This document shows, in pieces, positions 7,188 through 15,876 of a stretch of 15,876 bases of DNA. This DNA is from an uncultured Blastocatellia bacterium. GTDB taxonomy: Bacteria; Acidobacteriota; Blastocatellia; Pyrinomonadales; Pyrinomonadaceae. The position numbers and the translations under genes are program-made. Under the pieces are notes generated by a model, which did not search any database, had not been told where the DNA came from, and worked only from the letters and a program-made list of their open reading frames with translations. The DNA lies in the NCBI GenBank assembly GCA_946480785.1, contig CAMLLD010000105.1, positions 1 through 15,876 on the forward strand, written 5' to 3'. Within the stretch, counting starts at the first letter, position 1. The number at the start of each line of letters is the position of its first letter.

Positions 7188-7958
7188 ATGATTAAGCTCG
7201 TGATCTTTGATGTTGATGGCACACTCGTCGACACGGTGGACATGCACGCCGAAGCGTGGCAACGCGCGCTGAAAGAGTTTGGTAAGGAAGTCGACTTCCC
7301 CGCGGTGCGCGCGCAGATCGGCAAAGGCGGAGATCAACTGCTGCCGGTGTTCCTCTCGCGAGAAGAACTGGACCAGTTCGGCGAACAGCTCGAGAAACGC
7401 CGTGGCGAGATGTTCAAAGAAGAGTACCTGCAAAAGACGAAGGCCTTCCCGCAGGTACGCGAACTCGTCGAGCGCATACAGCGCGACGGCAAGCGAGTGG
7501 TTCTGGCTTCGAGTGCCAAGCGGGACGAACTCGAACATTACAAGAAGGTGACGCACATCGCGGATTTGCTCGAAGGCGAAACTTCAGCCGACGATGCCGA
7601 AAAGTCTAAGCCGGAGCCCGACATCTTTCTCGCCGCGCTGAAGGAAGGCGGAAACCCTGAGCCGAGTGAGGCGATAGTCGTCGGCGACACGCCCTACGAT
7701 GCAATCGCGGCAGCGAAGGCGAATATTAGGACCATCGGCGTACTCTGCGGCGGCTTTCCCGAACAGAGTCTGAAGGATGCGGGTTGCGTCGCGATCTACA
7801 AAGACCCTGCGGACCTGCTCGCGCGTTACGAAGAATCGCCGATCGTTAGAAATGTGAACGAAGCGGCCGCTTTGCGATTTGAACTTGGAGTGCGCCGACT
7901 CGTCGGCGCTTTGGCCAAAGCGGTGACAAGTCACCGCACTCCAGAGACGCCTTGGTGA
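7188..7958 (+). CDS. HAD-superfamily phosphatase (beta-phosphoglucomutase/phosphoglycolate phosphatase-like) with a repeat-encoded C-terminus
   Basis: A 256-aa cytoplasmic HAD hydrolase. Motif I is FDVDGT with D8 as nucleophile and D10 as acid/base, motif II is S108/S109 (LASSAKR), motif III is K141 in KPEPD, and motif IV is GDTPYD (166-171). Residues 15-85 form the helical cap of subclass I. These predict hydrolysis of a small phosphorylated metabolite; the substrate is unknown. The catalytic domain appears to end near YEESP (214-218). Residues 233-252 are encoded by a structured repeat (7886-7943) and read on in frame to TGA at 7956-7958, so the last 25-35 residues look like an accidental extension. 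AGGA lies 8 bases before the ATG. It follows the helicase by 36 bp, with no evident functional link. Confidence 0.92.
   Translation: MIKLVIFDVDGTLVDTVDMHAEAWQRALKEFGKEVDFPAVRAQIGKGGDQLLPVFLSREELDQFGEQLEKRRGEMFKEEYLQKTKAFPQVRELVERIQRDGKRVVLASSAKRDELEHYKKVTHIADLLEGETSADDAEKSKPEPDIFLAALKEGGNPEPSEAIVVGDTPYDAIAAAKANIRTIGVLCGGFPEQSLKDAGCVAIYKDPADLLARYEESPIVRNVNEAAALRFELGVRRLVGALAKAVTSHRTPETPW
7861..7872. repeat. 12-bp perfect palindrome
   Basis: aagcggccgctt is its own reverse complement. It lies inside the HAD coding sequence, 13 bases before the larger structured repeat, and may belong to the same inserted segment. Confidence 0.6.
7886..7943. repeat. Cruciform-type structured repeat within the HAD gene 3' end
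   Basis: A 58-bp element with a cloverleaf-like arrangement. The ends tggagtgcg (7886-7894) and cgcactcca (7935-7943) are a perfect 9-bp inverted repeat. Between them lie gccgac-tc-gtcggc (7894-7907), the perfect 12-bp palindrome ctttggccaaag (7909-7920) and ggtgac-aa-gtcacc (7922-7935). The two inner hairpins are similar in shape but differ in sequence, with compensating changes, as expected for an element held by structure. From general memory such elements occur as dispersed repeats in Acidobacteria and Verrucomicrobia; I could not check this. It is translated here as part of the HAD protein. Confidence 0.85.
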
Positions 7959-7988
7959 AACTGCACCAGTGCTGCTGCTTGATCGCAA

Positions 7989-8018
7989 TTGACCCGAACA
8001 GCCGGTGGTTATTATTAT
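7989..8018 (+). promoter_or_regulatory. Promoter of the tRNA-Gly gene
   Basis: TTGACC (7989-7994, five of six -35 bases) and TATTAT (8013-8018, five of six -10 bases) are 18 bases apart. Transcription should start near 8025, giving a 5' leader of about 24 bases for RNase P to remove. The HAD stop codon lies 30 bases upstream, so the tRNA is not obliged to rely on read-through from that gene. Confidence 0.6.
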
Positions 8019-8048
8019 CCGTCGCAGTTGGCAGGCATTCGAAAATCA

Positions 8049-8123
8049 GCGGGCGTAACTCAATGGTAGAGTGTCAGCTTCCCAAGCTGAAAGTTGCGAG
8101 TTCGAGCCTCGTCGCCCGCTCCA
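8049..8123 (+). tRNA. tRNA-Gly, anticodon CCC
   Basis: A complete 75-nt tRNA folds without mismatch. The acceptor stem gcgggcg (8049-8055) pairs with cgcccgc (8113-8119). The D stem actc/gagt encloses a loop with GG, and the anticodon stem tcagc/gctga holds the loop ttcccaa, placing CCC at 8081-8083. The variable loop is aagtt. The T stem gcgag/ctcgt (one G-T pair) closes the loop ttcgagc. The discriminator base is T and CCA is encoded. It decodes GGG. It is convergent with kdsC, whose stop is only 14 bases from the CCA end. Confidence 0.96.
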
Positions 8124-8137
8124 TCGTTTCTCAGTAA

Positions 8138-8671
8138 TCACGATCCAAGATAGTGACGCACGAGATCGTCCCAACGTCCCTGGGCCTTGAGGATTAATTC
8201 GATCATCTCGCGGACCGCGCCGTGACCGCCACGAGCTTGTGTCACGTAGTGCGCAGCCGCGCGCGCTTCAGCGGTTGCGTCGGCGACGGCGAGGGCCAGG
8301 CCTGATTTACGCATCAGCGGGACGTCGTTGAGGTCGTCGCCGGCGAATGCGACTTCCGCGTTTGTCAGTCCGGCGTCAGCAACGATCTCCGCAAACGCCT
8401 GCTCTTTTTCTTCGCAGCCTTGCCGCACGTAAGTCATGCCGAGCTTTTCACCGCGACGCGTCAAAGCACTCGACACGCGCCCGGAGATCACACCCGACTT
8501 CAATCCCGCGCGATGAAAGATCTCAAGCCCGAGTCCGTCGCGGGTGTGAAACGCTTTCTGGTCTTCACCGTTCTCGAACACCCAGATACGCCCGTCAGTC
8601 AACACACCATCACAGTCCATCAAGAACAACTTGATGCGCGCCGCTCGTGACTGTACTTCTGCATCCGTCAT
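8138..8671 (-). CDS. kdsC: 3-deoxy-D-manno-octulosonate-8-phosphate phosphatase (KdsC)
   Basis: A 177-aa cytoplasmic HAD phosphatase of the capless C0 type that removes phosphate from Kdo-8-phosphate, the step between KdsA and KdsB. Motif I is MDCDGVLTDG with D19 as nucleophile and D21 as acid/base. Motif II includes SGR (63-65). Motif IV is GDDLNDVPLM (111-120). The C-terminal GGHGAVRE (148-155) is characteristic of KdsC, whose tail closes over the neighbouring subunit's active site. Length is normal for the family. Its ATG overlaps the stop of the upstream M1-like/TPR gene in the sequence ATGA (8668-8671), a classic coupled junction. It is the last gene of the kdsB operon. Sialic-acid-type phosphatases have the same fold, but the operon context settles Kdo. 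Confidence 0.95.
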   Translation of the reverse strand: MTDAEVQSRAARIKLFLMDCDGVLTDGRIWVFENGEDQKAFHTRDGLGLEIFHRAGLKSGVISGRVSSALTRRGEKLGMTYVRQGCEEKEQAFAEIVADAGLTNAEVAFAGDDLNDVPLMRKSGLALAVADATAEARAAAHYVTQARGGHGAVREMIELILKAQGRWDDLVRHYLGS

Positions 8672-10950
8672 CGCACTTCGAACAGTTCAATCCCCTCCAG
8701 CTTCAACCCAGCCGGCGTGCGCGCGATCATCAACACAGCCGTGCCCGAACCAGCCGCGCCGAGTTTCTTCAAACTGATCTGCACGTCCGCCGCGATCAGG
8801 TTCGCGTTGAGCTGCTCCGTGCGCACGACTTTCGTGTCCCACGCTTCCGTGCCGATGCTCGCGTTAATAAACTTCACGAGCTCGCCCGAAACGATGCGCG
8901 ACTCCAGCTCCGATTTCTTGTTGCTGATCACCGCTTGCGATAACTGCGTCACAAACGCCTGCACCGCCGGATCGACGGGCGGCGCGTTGTTCGCCGCGGC
9001 TTCCGCACGGATGCGCGCCAGACGCGCCGCCAGCGAAGATGGGTAATCACGACTCGCAACCACTGCATCGCCGAAACGTTTCGCCGCTTCAGCCGGTTGA
9101 TTGCGCTTCATCAGGATCTCGCCGAGCCCGATGTTGGCCCACGCCAGTGTCGCCGGAAACGGCAAACCCTCATCGAGCGCCGAGCGAAACAAAGTCTCCG
9201 CTTCGTCGAGCTTGTTCTCGCCCAGCAACGCACGCGCGAGCAGAATACGCGCCTCCTGAAAACGCGGCGCCACTTGCAACATCGCCCGCGCCGTCGCTTC
9301 CGCCTTCGCAAAATCCTGCGCGCCGAGCTGCAACTGCGCTTCGTTCAACGCGTCCGGTAAGTCTTTCGCACGCGGTACCACGTCGTTGCCGTAATCGAGC
9401 TGCGGATAAAACTTCTCCGGATCGACTTCTACGCGAACGATCTTCGCCGGAGTTTTGAACACTGCTTCGCCAAAATTCTTCGCTGGGACAGTCGCTTCCG
9501 CCAGCACTTTTTCACCACGATCAGTCGTCGCTTCGACACTCACTGTGACATCGATCGAACCGATGTTGCGCAACGCCGAGACCCACTCCGCGCCACGCTG
9601 CACCGGCACGCCAATCATCAGGTCCGTGTCGATGATCTGATCGAGTTGCGCGTCCATCAAGCTCTTCAAACTCTCGCCGCCACGCGCTGCCAGGGCTTCA
9701 CGCAAGCCCGCGAGGTTCAGCCCGTTCGCATCCGACTTCCCGCTCGCGACCGCGCTCTTCAACACCTCGACAAACGCGTCGTGGCCCAACTTGCGATCGA
9801 CGAGACGCCAGAACATCGCGCCCCGATTCGGCACCGAGCCGAAGTACGTGCTGTCCAACTGGCTCGCGCGCGCGAGTGGCCCATCACGCTCGGCCACCGC
9901 CGCATACGCAATACGCTGCCGGTACAACTCCGACTGCACCGCATCGCGCCCAAACTGTTTCTCCAAAAACTGGTTCGCGAGAAAACGTACGAGCGCGTCG
10001 CGCAACACGCCGCCGCCTTCGCCGCGCACCGGCGTCTGGCCGCCGATCCACAAACGCGCGACTGTTTCCGCTACCGACAAGGCGGTCGCTGCATCGACCT
10101 TCGGCAGGCGCAGCGAGTCGGCGTCGATCAGCACCGTGCCGCCATCACTAAAGCCCGCGCCTCGTCTCACCGAAACCAAACGAACCGGAACGTCCGGCGC
10201 TGGTCCAAACATCGTCGCGTAAAACGCTCGCGCCGCGCCCGTGAAAGCGATCAAAGCGTCCGCTCGTTTGCGTTCATCGGCGCCCGCGCCCTTCTCCGCA
10301 AACACGACGATTCCCCGGCCGTCGCCCGTGCCTTCAATCCTGTCCCAATCGCCCTGCACAAAAAACGGTTGGCTGTGGAGCGTCTGGTCGAAGACGAGCG
10401 ATCCGTTCGCGCTCTTCTCCACACCCGACGAGACGACGTTCGGCAGGTTCACCGTCAAATGAAACGGCGCCGTGTCAGCGCCACGCACGGTGTAAGGCGT
10501 GTTGGGCATCGGATACCAAAACGACAGCGGCAAGAATCCGGTAGCGATCGGGCTGATCGATGCGAGTCCGGAGTTACTCTCAACTGGGAATGAGTATGTT
10601 ACCGTTACTGCGGTCGACCCGCCCGGCGCGACTGACGATGGCAAACTAATCTCGAGTCGCTGCAACTCGCCGCGTGTTTCGGCGCTGGGACGGAAGTTAG
10701 CCGCAGCGCCGCTCACCGCGATCGATGCGACCTTCGCTTTCGAGTTGAGACGCACCGTCAACGTTCGTCCGGGACTGCCGCCGACGTTCGTCGCGTTCAG
10801 CGTTGCGACGACGTTGAGCGTGCGTTCCGCCTGTTGCACGTTCGCCGCGACGTCAAACGAATTGACTTGCCAGATAACGGGGCCTGTTGTTTGCGCTCCG
10901 GCCGGCGCGCAGACGCAGAGCAGGAGAACGAATAGAAGAAGCGTTTTCAT
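8668..10950 (-). CDS. Exported protein with degenerate M1-peptidase-like domain, TPR repeats and C-terminal domain
   Basis: A 760-aa protein of unknown function. The N-terminal signal peptide MKTLLLFVLLLC...APAGAQ sets the start at 10950; an upstream ATG at 10989 would overlap kdsA and bury the signal. Residues about 23-200 are beta-rich and resemble the N-terminal domain of M1 metallopeptidases, and 225-445 resemble their helical catalytic domain. At the zinc site, AETVA (294-298) stands where HExxH should be. Only the Glu remains, and no normal NEG box follows, so it is probably not a peptidase. About three TPR-like helical pairs follow at roughly 532-645 (GAQDFAKAEATARAML, GENKLDEAETLFRSAL, KRNQPAEAAKRFGDAV), which usually bind proteins. 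The last 100 residues look like a small alpha+beta, NTF2-like domain (weak call). It lies 22 bp after kdsA and overlaps kdsC by 4 bp. Confidence 0.8.
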   Translation of the reverse strand: MKTLLLFVLLLCVCAPAGAQTTGPVIWQVNSFDVAANVQQAERTLNVVATLNATNVGGSPGRTLTVRLNSKAKVASIAVSGAAANFRPSAETRGELQRLEISLPSSVAPGGSTAVTVTYSFPVESNSGLASISPIATGFLPLSFWYPMPNTPYTVRGADTAPFHLTVNLPNVVSSGVEKSANGSLVFDQTLHSQPFFVQGDWDRIEGTGDGRGIVVFAEKGAGADERKRADALIAFTGAARAFYATMFGPAPDVPVRLVSVRRGAGFSDGGTVLIDADSLRLPKVDAATALSVAETVARLWIGGQTPVRGEGGGVLRDALVRFLANQFLEKQFGRDAVQSELYRQRIAYAAVAERDGPLARASQLDSTYFGSVPNRGAMFWRLVDRKLGHDAFVEVLKSAVASGKSDANGLNLAGLREALAARGGESLKSLMDAQLDQIIDTDLMIGVPVQRGAEWVSALRNIGSIDVTVSVEATTDRGEKVLAEATVPAKNFGEAVFKTPAKIVRVEVDPEKFYPQLDYGNDVVPRAKDLPDALNEAQLQLGAQDFAKAEATARAMLQVAPRFQEARILLARALLGENKLDEAETLFRSALDEGLPFPATLAWANIGLGEILMKRNQPAEAAKRFGDAVVASRDYPSSLAARLARIRAEAAANNAPPVDPAVQAFVTQLSQAVISNKKSELESRIVSGELVKFINASIGTEAWDTKVVRTEQLNANLIAADVQISLKKLGAAGSGTAVLMIARTPAGLKLEGIELFEVR

Positions 10951-10972
10951 AGATGAAGAGAAACTGCGTGGA

Positions 10973-11809
10973 TCAAACTCGCGTCGCACTACGAACCAGC
11001 TCGTGGATGTCGCGGATCATGAACAGCAACGATTCGAGCCGCTGCAACGGCAGCGCGTTCGGACCATCCGAGAGCGCCTTCTCCGGGCAATCGTGAACCT
11101 CCATGAACACCGCGTCCACGCCGCAGGCCACACCCGCGCGCGCGAGCGGTTCGATGTACTCCGCTTGACCGCCGGTTGCATGTCCGAGGCCGCCGGGAAG
11201 TTGCAGCGAATGCGTGACGTCAAACACCACCGGCACGCCGAAGCTGCGCATGATCGGCAGCGAACGCATGTCGACGACGAGGTTGTTGTAACCAAAACTC
11301 GCGCCGCGTTCCGTCAACAACAACTTCTCACAACCAGCCTCGCGCACTTTATCGACGATGTTGCGCGCGTCCTGCGGCGCGAGAAACTGTCCCTTCTTAA
11401 CGTTCACCGCGCGGCCCGATTTCGCAGCCGCGACGATCAGATCCGTTTGCCTACAAAGGAACGCGGGGATCTGTAATACGTCGACCACTTCCGCAACGCG
11501 ATCGACCTGCGAAACGTCGTGTACGTCCGTCAACACCGGCAAGCCAAGCTCTTCCTTGACGTGTTGCAGCACTTCGAGACCCGCTTCCATGCCGAGACCG
11601 CGAAAGCTGTGAATCGACGAACGATTCGCTTTATCAAACGACGACTTGAAAACGAAGTCGAGCCCTGCAGCGCGGGCGCGTTGCGAACACTCGCGCGCCA
11701 TCATCATTGCGTGCTCGGGACTCTCGATCACACACGGCCCGGCGATGATCGTGAGCCGCCCGTCACCAAACATGGCCTTGCCGACCGAGAACGGCTTTAC
11801 ACTGCTCAT
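10973..11809 (-). CDS. kdsA: 3-deoxy-8-phosphooctulonate synthase (KdsA), metal-dependent class
   Basis: A 278-aa TIM-barrel enzyme that condenses phosphoenolpyruvate with D-arabinose-5-phosphate to Kdo-8-phosphate in the cytoplasm, the committed step of Kdo synthesis. Signatures are [10 protein letters not shown] (21-30), [11 protein letters not shown] (55-65), KKGQFLAP (138-145) and [12 protein letters not shown] (196-207). The four metal ligands of the Aquifex-type enzyme are all present with constant spacing: C26, H200, E237 and D248. It is therefore the metal-dependent class, not the E. coli type that has Asn at the Cys position. The start is ATG at 11809. A GTG two codons upstream (11815) is possible and would add Met-Phe. 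No strong Shine-Dalgarno is seen. It lies 19 bp after the kinase gene and 22 bp before the M1-like gene. Confidence 0.96.
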   Translation of the reverse strand: MSSVKPFSVGKAMFGDGRLTIIAGPCVIESPEHAMMMARECSQRARAAGLDFVFKSSFDKANRSSIHSFRGLGMEAGLEVLQHVKEELGLPVLTDVHDVSQVDRVAEVVDVLQIPAFLCRQTDLIVAAAKSGRAVNVKKGQFLAPQDARNIVDKVREAGCEKLLLTERGASFGYNNLVVDMRSLPIMRSFGVPVVFDVTHSLQLPGGLGHATGGQAEYIEPLARAGVACGVDAVFMEVHDCPEKALSDGPNALPLQRLESLLFMIRDIHELVRSATRV

Positions 11810-11828
11810 AAACACGGCCGAGTATACG

Positions 11829-12854
11829 TCATTCGCTGTTGTCAGGCTTGTCGGGGGTCGCGGCGCGTGTTTCGCGCAACTTCGCGATGTCCACGACCAG
11901 ACGGCCCGAGGGCGATTGCAAGGCAGCGCCGCGCAAGGCCTTTATGTCGGGCGCGCTTGTCGCCGCGTGATGCTCGAGCCCGAGACGCTCCGCGGTGTCG
12001 AGCAGTTCACGACGAAACTCCGCCGCGTTTGCCGGTCTCGCTTCGGGTTGTTTCTCGAGTGCGTGCAACACCACTCGCTCGACATCTTCGGGAATCGTCG
12101 CGACGATCTCGCGCGGCAAACGCAAAGGATCGTTCTTGTGTTTCAGCGCGATCTCGAGCGGCGTCGTGCCCGTGAACGGAGCCATGCCCGCCAACATCTC
12201 GTAAAGAATCACGCCGAGACTGTACACGTCCGCAGCCGGCGTGAGATCGCGTCCTTCGTATTGTTCGGGCGCCATGTAACGTGGCGTGCCGATCGGCGTG
12301 CCCGGCAGCGTCACAGCGGTTGCGTCTTCACTGTCATAAATATCAGAAGCAAGTTTCGCGATCCCGAAGTCGAGCACCTTCACGACTGCCGGTGCGTTCG
12401 CACTCTGCGTCACCAGAATATTCGACGGCTTCAGATCGCGATGAATGATCCCCGCTTCGTGCGCCGCCGCAACAGCAGCCGACGTTTGCAGCATGATCGA
12501 AGTCGCGCGCGCCGTTTCGAGTGGCGCTTCTTTCGCGATGATGTCGCGCAGCGTGCGGCCTTCGAGCAACTCCATCACAAGATAAACATTGCCGTCGCCA
12601 GTTTGGCCGAAGTCTGTCACCGAAACCGCGTTCGCGTGATGCAGCATCACCGCCGCGCGCGCTTCGAGTTGGAAACGCGCGCGCGCTGCTTCGTTATCGA
12701 CAAAGCGCGGATGCAGCACCTTGATCGCGACCGGACGGTCCATCAACAAGTGACGCGCACGATAAACTGTGCCCATGCCGCCTTCGCCGAGACGTTCTTC
12801 GAGAAAATACTTTTCGTCGAGAGTTTGCTTTGTGAGTGAATCTTTATTTTGCAA
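11829..12854 (-). CDS. Soluble Hanks-type Ser/Thr protein kinase with TTG start
   Basis: A 341-aa eukaryotic-like protein kinase. Every key element is present: glycine loop GEGGMGTV (23-30), VAIK with K45, helix-C E64, catalytic HRDLKPSN (138-145, D140), DFG (162-164), activation segment ending GTPRYMAPE (189-197) and the F-helix Asp in AADVYSLG (207-214). It should be active. Residues 290-341 are hydrophilic, without transmembrane helix, PASTA or other sensor domain, so it is cytoplasmic. The start must be TTG at 12854: an in-frame TGA, the pyrG stop, lies directly before it, and no other start codon occurs before the glycine loop. With no Shine-Dalgarno it is probably translated by coupling to pyrG and at a modest level. 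Its place between pyrG and kdsA suggests control of LPS-precursor synthesis or of the neighbouring exported protein, which is inference. Confidence 0.95.
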   Translation of the reverse strand: MQNKDSLTKQTLDEKYFLEERLGEGGMGTVYRARHLLMDRPVAIKVLHPRFVDNEAARARFQLEARAAVMLHHANAVSVTDFGQTGDGNVYLVMELLEGRTLRDIIAKEAPLETARATSIMLQTSAAVAAAHEAGIIHRDLKPSNILVTQSANAPAVVKVLDFGIAKLASDIYDSEDATAVTLPGTPIGTPRYMAPEQYEGRDLTPAADVYSLGVILYEMLAGMAPFTGTTPLEIALKHKNDPLRLPREIVATIPEDVERVVLHALEKQPEARPANAAEFRRELLDTAERLGLEHHAATSAPDIKALRGAALQSPSGRLVVDIAKLRETRAATPDKPDNSE

Positions 12855-15399
<2,545 letters not shown>

Positions 15400-15407
15400 G
15401 GGGTAAC

Positions 15408-15437
15408 AGATTAGCGTGCGGCAGCGATTACTGTCAA
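15408..15437 (-). promoter_or_regulatory. Promoter of the kdsB-pyrG-kinase-kdsA-kdsC operon
   Basis: On the minus strand a perfect -35, TTGACA (15432-15437), is followed after 18 bases by TAATCT (15408-15413), which keeps the important first two and last bases of the -10 consensus. Transcription would start at about 15399-15401, at or within two bases of the GTG start of kdsB. No other promoter-like sequence is obvious in the short gaps of the operon. Confidence 0.6.
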
Positions 15438-15544
15438 CGCGGTTGCGTAGTGTTCCAACTCAAAGTGCACCCGCTTGATTTAAACCCGCACGACCACCGA
15501 ACTCCGCCCTGTTCAGTTATCGGCCCTGTTTGAGTAAGCGCCCT
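15438..15544. other. Non-coding stretch upstream of the kdsB promoter
   Basis: No gene, RNA or clear repeat is seen between the kdsB promoter and the tandem repeat. The whole gap from 15400 to 15876 is without a credible gene. The words cggccctgtt and cgccctg recur around 15500-15545, perhaps as degenerate edges of the tandem repeat. Confidence 0.6.
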
Positions 15545-15658
15545 GACGTTTACGTGAACACCCGACGTTTAGGTGAACGCCCGACGTTTGCGTGAACACC
15601 CGACGTTTGCGTGAACGCCTCGACGTTTGCGTGAACGCTCGACGTTTGCGTGAACGCC
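15545..15658. repeat. Six-copy 19-bp tandem repeat
   Basis: The unit gacgtttgcgtgaacgccc is repeated head to tail at 15545, 15564, 15583, 15602, 15622 and 15641. Copies are 19 bp except the fourth (20 bp) and the last (18 bp, running into a hairpin). Copies differ by one to three bases (tttacg, tttagg, tttgcg; aacacc, aacgcc), with the left copies more diverged. There are no spacers, so it is not a CRISPR array. The last copy supplies the left arm of the palindrome at 15652-15668. Confidence 0.9.
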
Positions 15659-15668
15659 GAAGGCGTTC
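15652..15668. repeat. GAA-loop palindrome ending the tandem repeat
   Basis: gaacgcc-gaa-ggcgttc is a perfect 7-bp stem with a three-base loop, followed by gctaa (15669-15673). It is the likely source of the tandem units, which look like repeated left arms of this palindrome. Confidence 0.8.
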
Positions 15669-15679
15669 GCTAATTTCAG

Positions 15680-15710
15680 CCCAGAGGTTGGAGCTTGCGA
15701 CAACCCTGGG
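15680..15710. repeat. Imperfect palindrome in the repeat cluster
   Basis: cccag-a-ggttg and caaccctggg pair across a 10-base loop (gagcttgcga) with one bulged base. The related word cccagggttg returns at 15810-15819. Confidence 0.6.
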
Positions 15711-15730
15711 ACCAAAAGAAGCCGACGTTC

Positions 15731-15789
15731 GCAACGCTGAAGGCGTTGGCTAAGCCCGCGTGCGAGTTAGCCAACGCTTACAGCGTTGC
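15731..15789. repeat. Inverted pair of palindromes (BIME-like)
   Basis: The 23-base arm at 15731-15753 (gcaacgctgaaggcgttggc then taa) is repeated in reverse at 15767-15789, with 21 of 23 bases matching. Each arm is itself a hairpin: caacgct-gaa-ggcgttg (15732-15748, one T-G pair) and, on the minus strand, caacgct-gta-agcgttg. Thirteen bases separate them. This is the arrangement of paired REP elements. Confidence 0.85.
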
Positions 15790-15812
15790 ATCTCCTTTCT
15801 GACTTTTGACCC

Positions 15813-15830
15813 AGGGTTGAAACCAACCCT
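15813..15830. repeat. Short perfect hairpin
   Basis: agggttg (15813-15819) and caaccct (15824-15830) form a 7-bp stem with a 4-base loop (aaac). Its arms share sequence with the palindrome at 15680-15710. Confidence 0.65.
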
Positions 15831-15853
15831 GATGTTATGAAGCAGCGCCTCCA

Positions 15854-15876
15854 TTCGTGAGTGCTAGACTCACGAA
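15854..15876. repeat. Strong hairpin at the window end
   Basis: ttcgtgagt (15854-15862) and actcacgaa (15868-15876) form a perfect 9-bp stem with loop gctag. It may extend beyond the window. It could be a terminator of a gene to the right or another dispersed repeat. Confidence 0.7.

Noticed and set aside
9646..10593. Plus-strand open frame of 315 codons
   Set aside because: Antisense to the M1-like/TPR gene; Arg- and His-rich shadow translation with no domain.
8668..10950. Functional M1 aminopeptidase
   Set aside because: Both zinc-binding histidines are alanine and the third-ligand Glu box is not recognisable.
10951..10989. Longer N-terminus for the M1-like protein
   Set aside because: It would overlap kdsA and put 13 charged residues before a clear signal peptide.
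11646..12839. Plus-strand open frame of 397 codons
   Set aside because: Antisense to kdsA and the kinase, both certain genes; its translation is Arg-, His- and Ala-rich without recognisable fold.
15545..15658. CRISPR array
   Set aside because: The 19-bp units are directly adjacent with no spacers, and no cas genes are nearby.
15513..15734. Small minus-strand protein of 73 aa
   Set aside because: Most of it is the tandem repeat read through shifting frames, giving Arg/Ser-rich sequence; no Shine-Dalgarno was looked up or seen that supports it.

Overview
The window looks like chromosomal DNA of a moderately GC-rich (by eye), Gram-negative bacterium. It carries kdsA, kdsB and kdsC, so the host makes Kdo and very probably has an LPS outer membrane. 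Acidobacteriota, perhaps class Blastocatellia, is my best guess. It rests on secreted carboxypeptidase-regulatory-like proteins, a soluble Hanks kinase inside a biosynthetic operon and abundant small palindromic repeats; no marker gene here proves it.

Layout. 1-175 is a non-coding cluster of palindromes and direct repeats. 176-4654 (minus) is a tightly packed three-gene unit: a secreted beta-lactamase-fold serine hydrolase followed by two paralogous secreted proteins with carboxypeptidase-regulatory-like beta-sandwich repeats. 4655-4855 is intergenic and holds three copies of ACGATCGT. 4856-5716 (minus) is a YfdC-type FNT-family membrane protein. Divergent from it, 5928-7958 (plus) holds an RhlE-like DEAD-box helicase and a HAD phosphatase whose C-terminus is written by an inserted structured repeat. 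A tRNA-Gly(CCC) with a good promoter follows at 8049-8123 (plus). 8138-15399 (minus) is a six-gene operon transcribed in the order kdsB, pyrG, Ser/Thr kinase, kdsA, a secreted TPR protein with a degenerate M1-peptidase-like domain, kdsC. 15400-15876 is non-coding: the operon promoter, a six-copy 19-bp tandem repeat, and more palindromes.

How the genes fit together. PyrG makes CTP. KdsA makes Kdo-8-phosphate, KdsC removes the phosphate, and KdsB uses CTP to make CMP-Kdo, so one transcript carries three of the Kdo enzymes plus the nucleotide supply. The kinase and the M1-like/TPR exported protein are the unexplained passengers and are the best candidates here for something new: a kinase controlling LPS precursor flux, and an envelope scaffold.

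Repeats. Palindromes at both window edges share one design, a 5-7 bp stem closed by a three-base GNA loop (GAA four times, GTA once), and two of them sit as an inverted pair like a BIME. A different, larger cruciform-type repeat lies inside the 3' end of the HAD gene. No CRISPR array, insertion sequence, prophage or classical defence system is visible.
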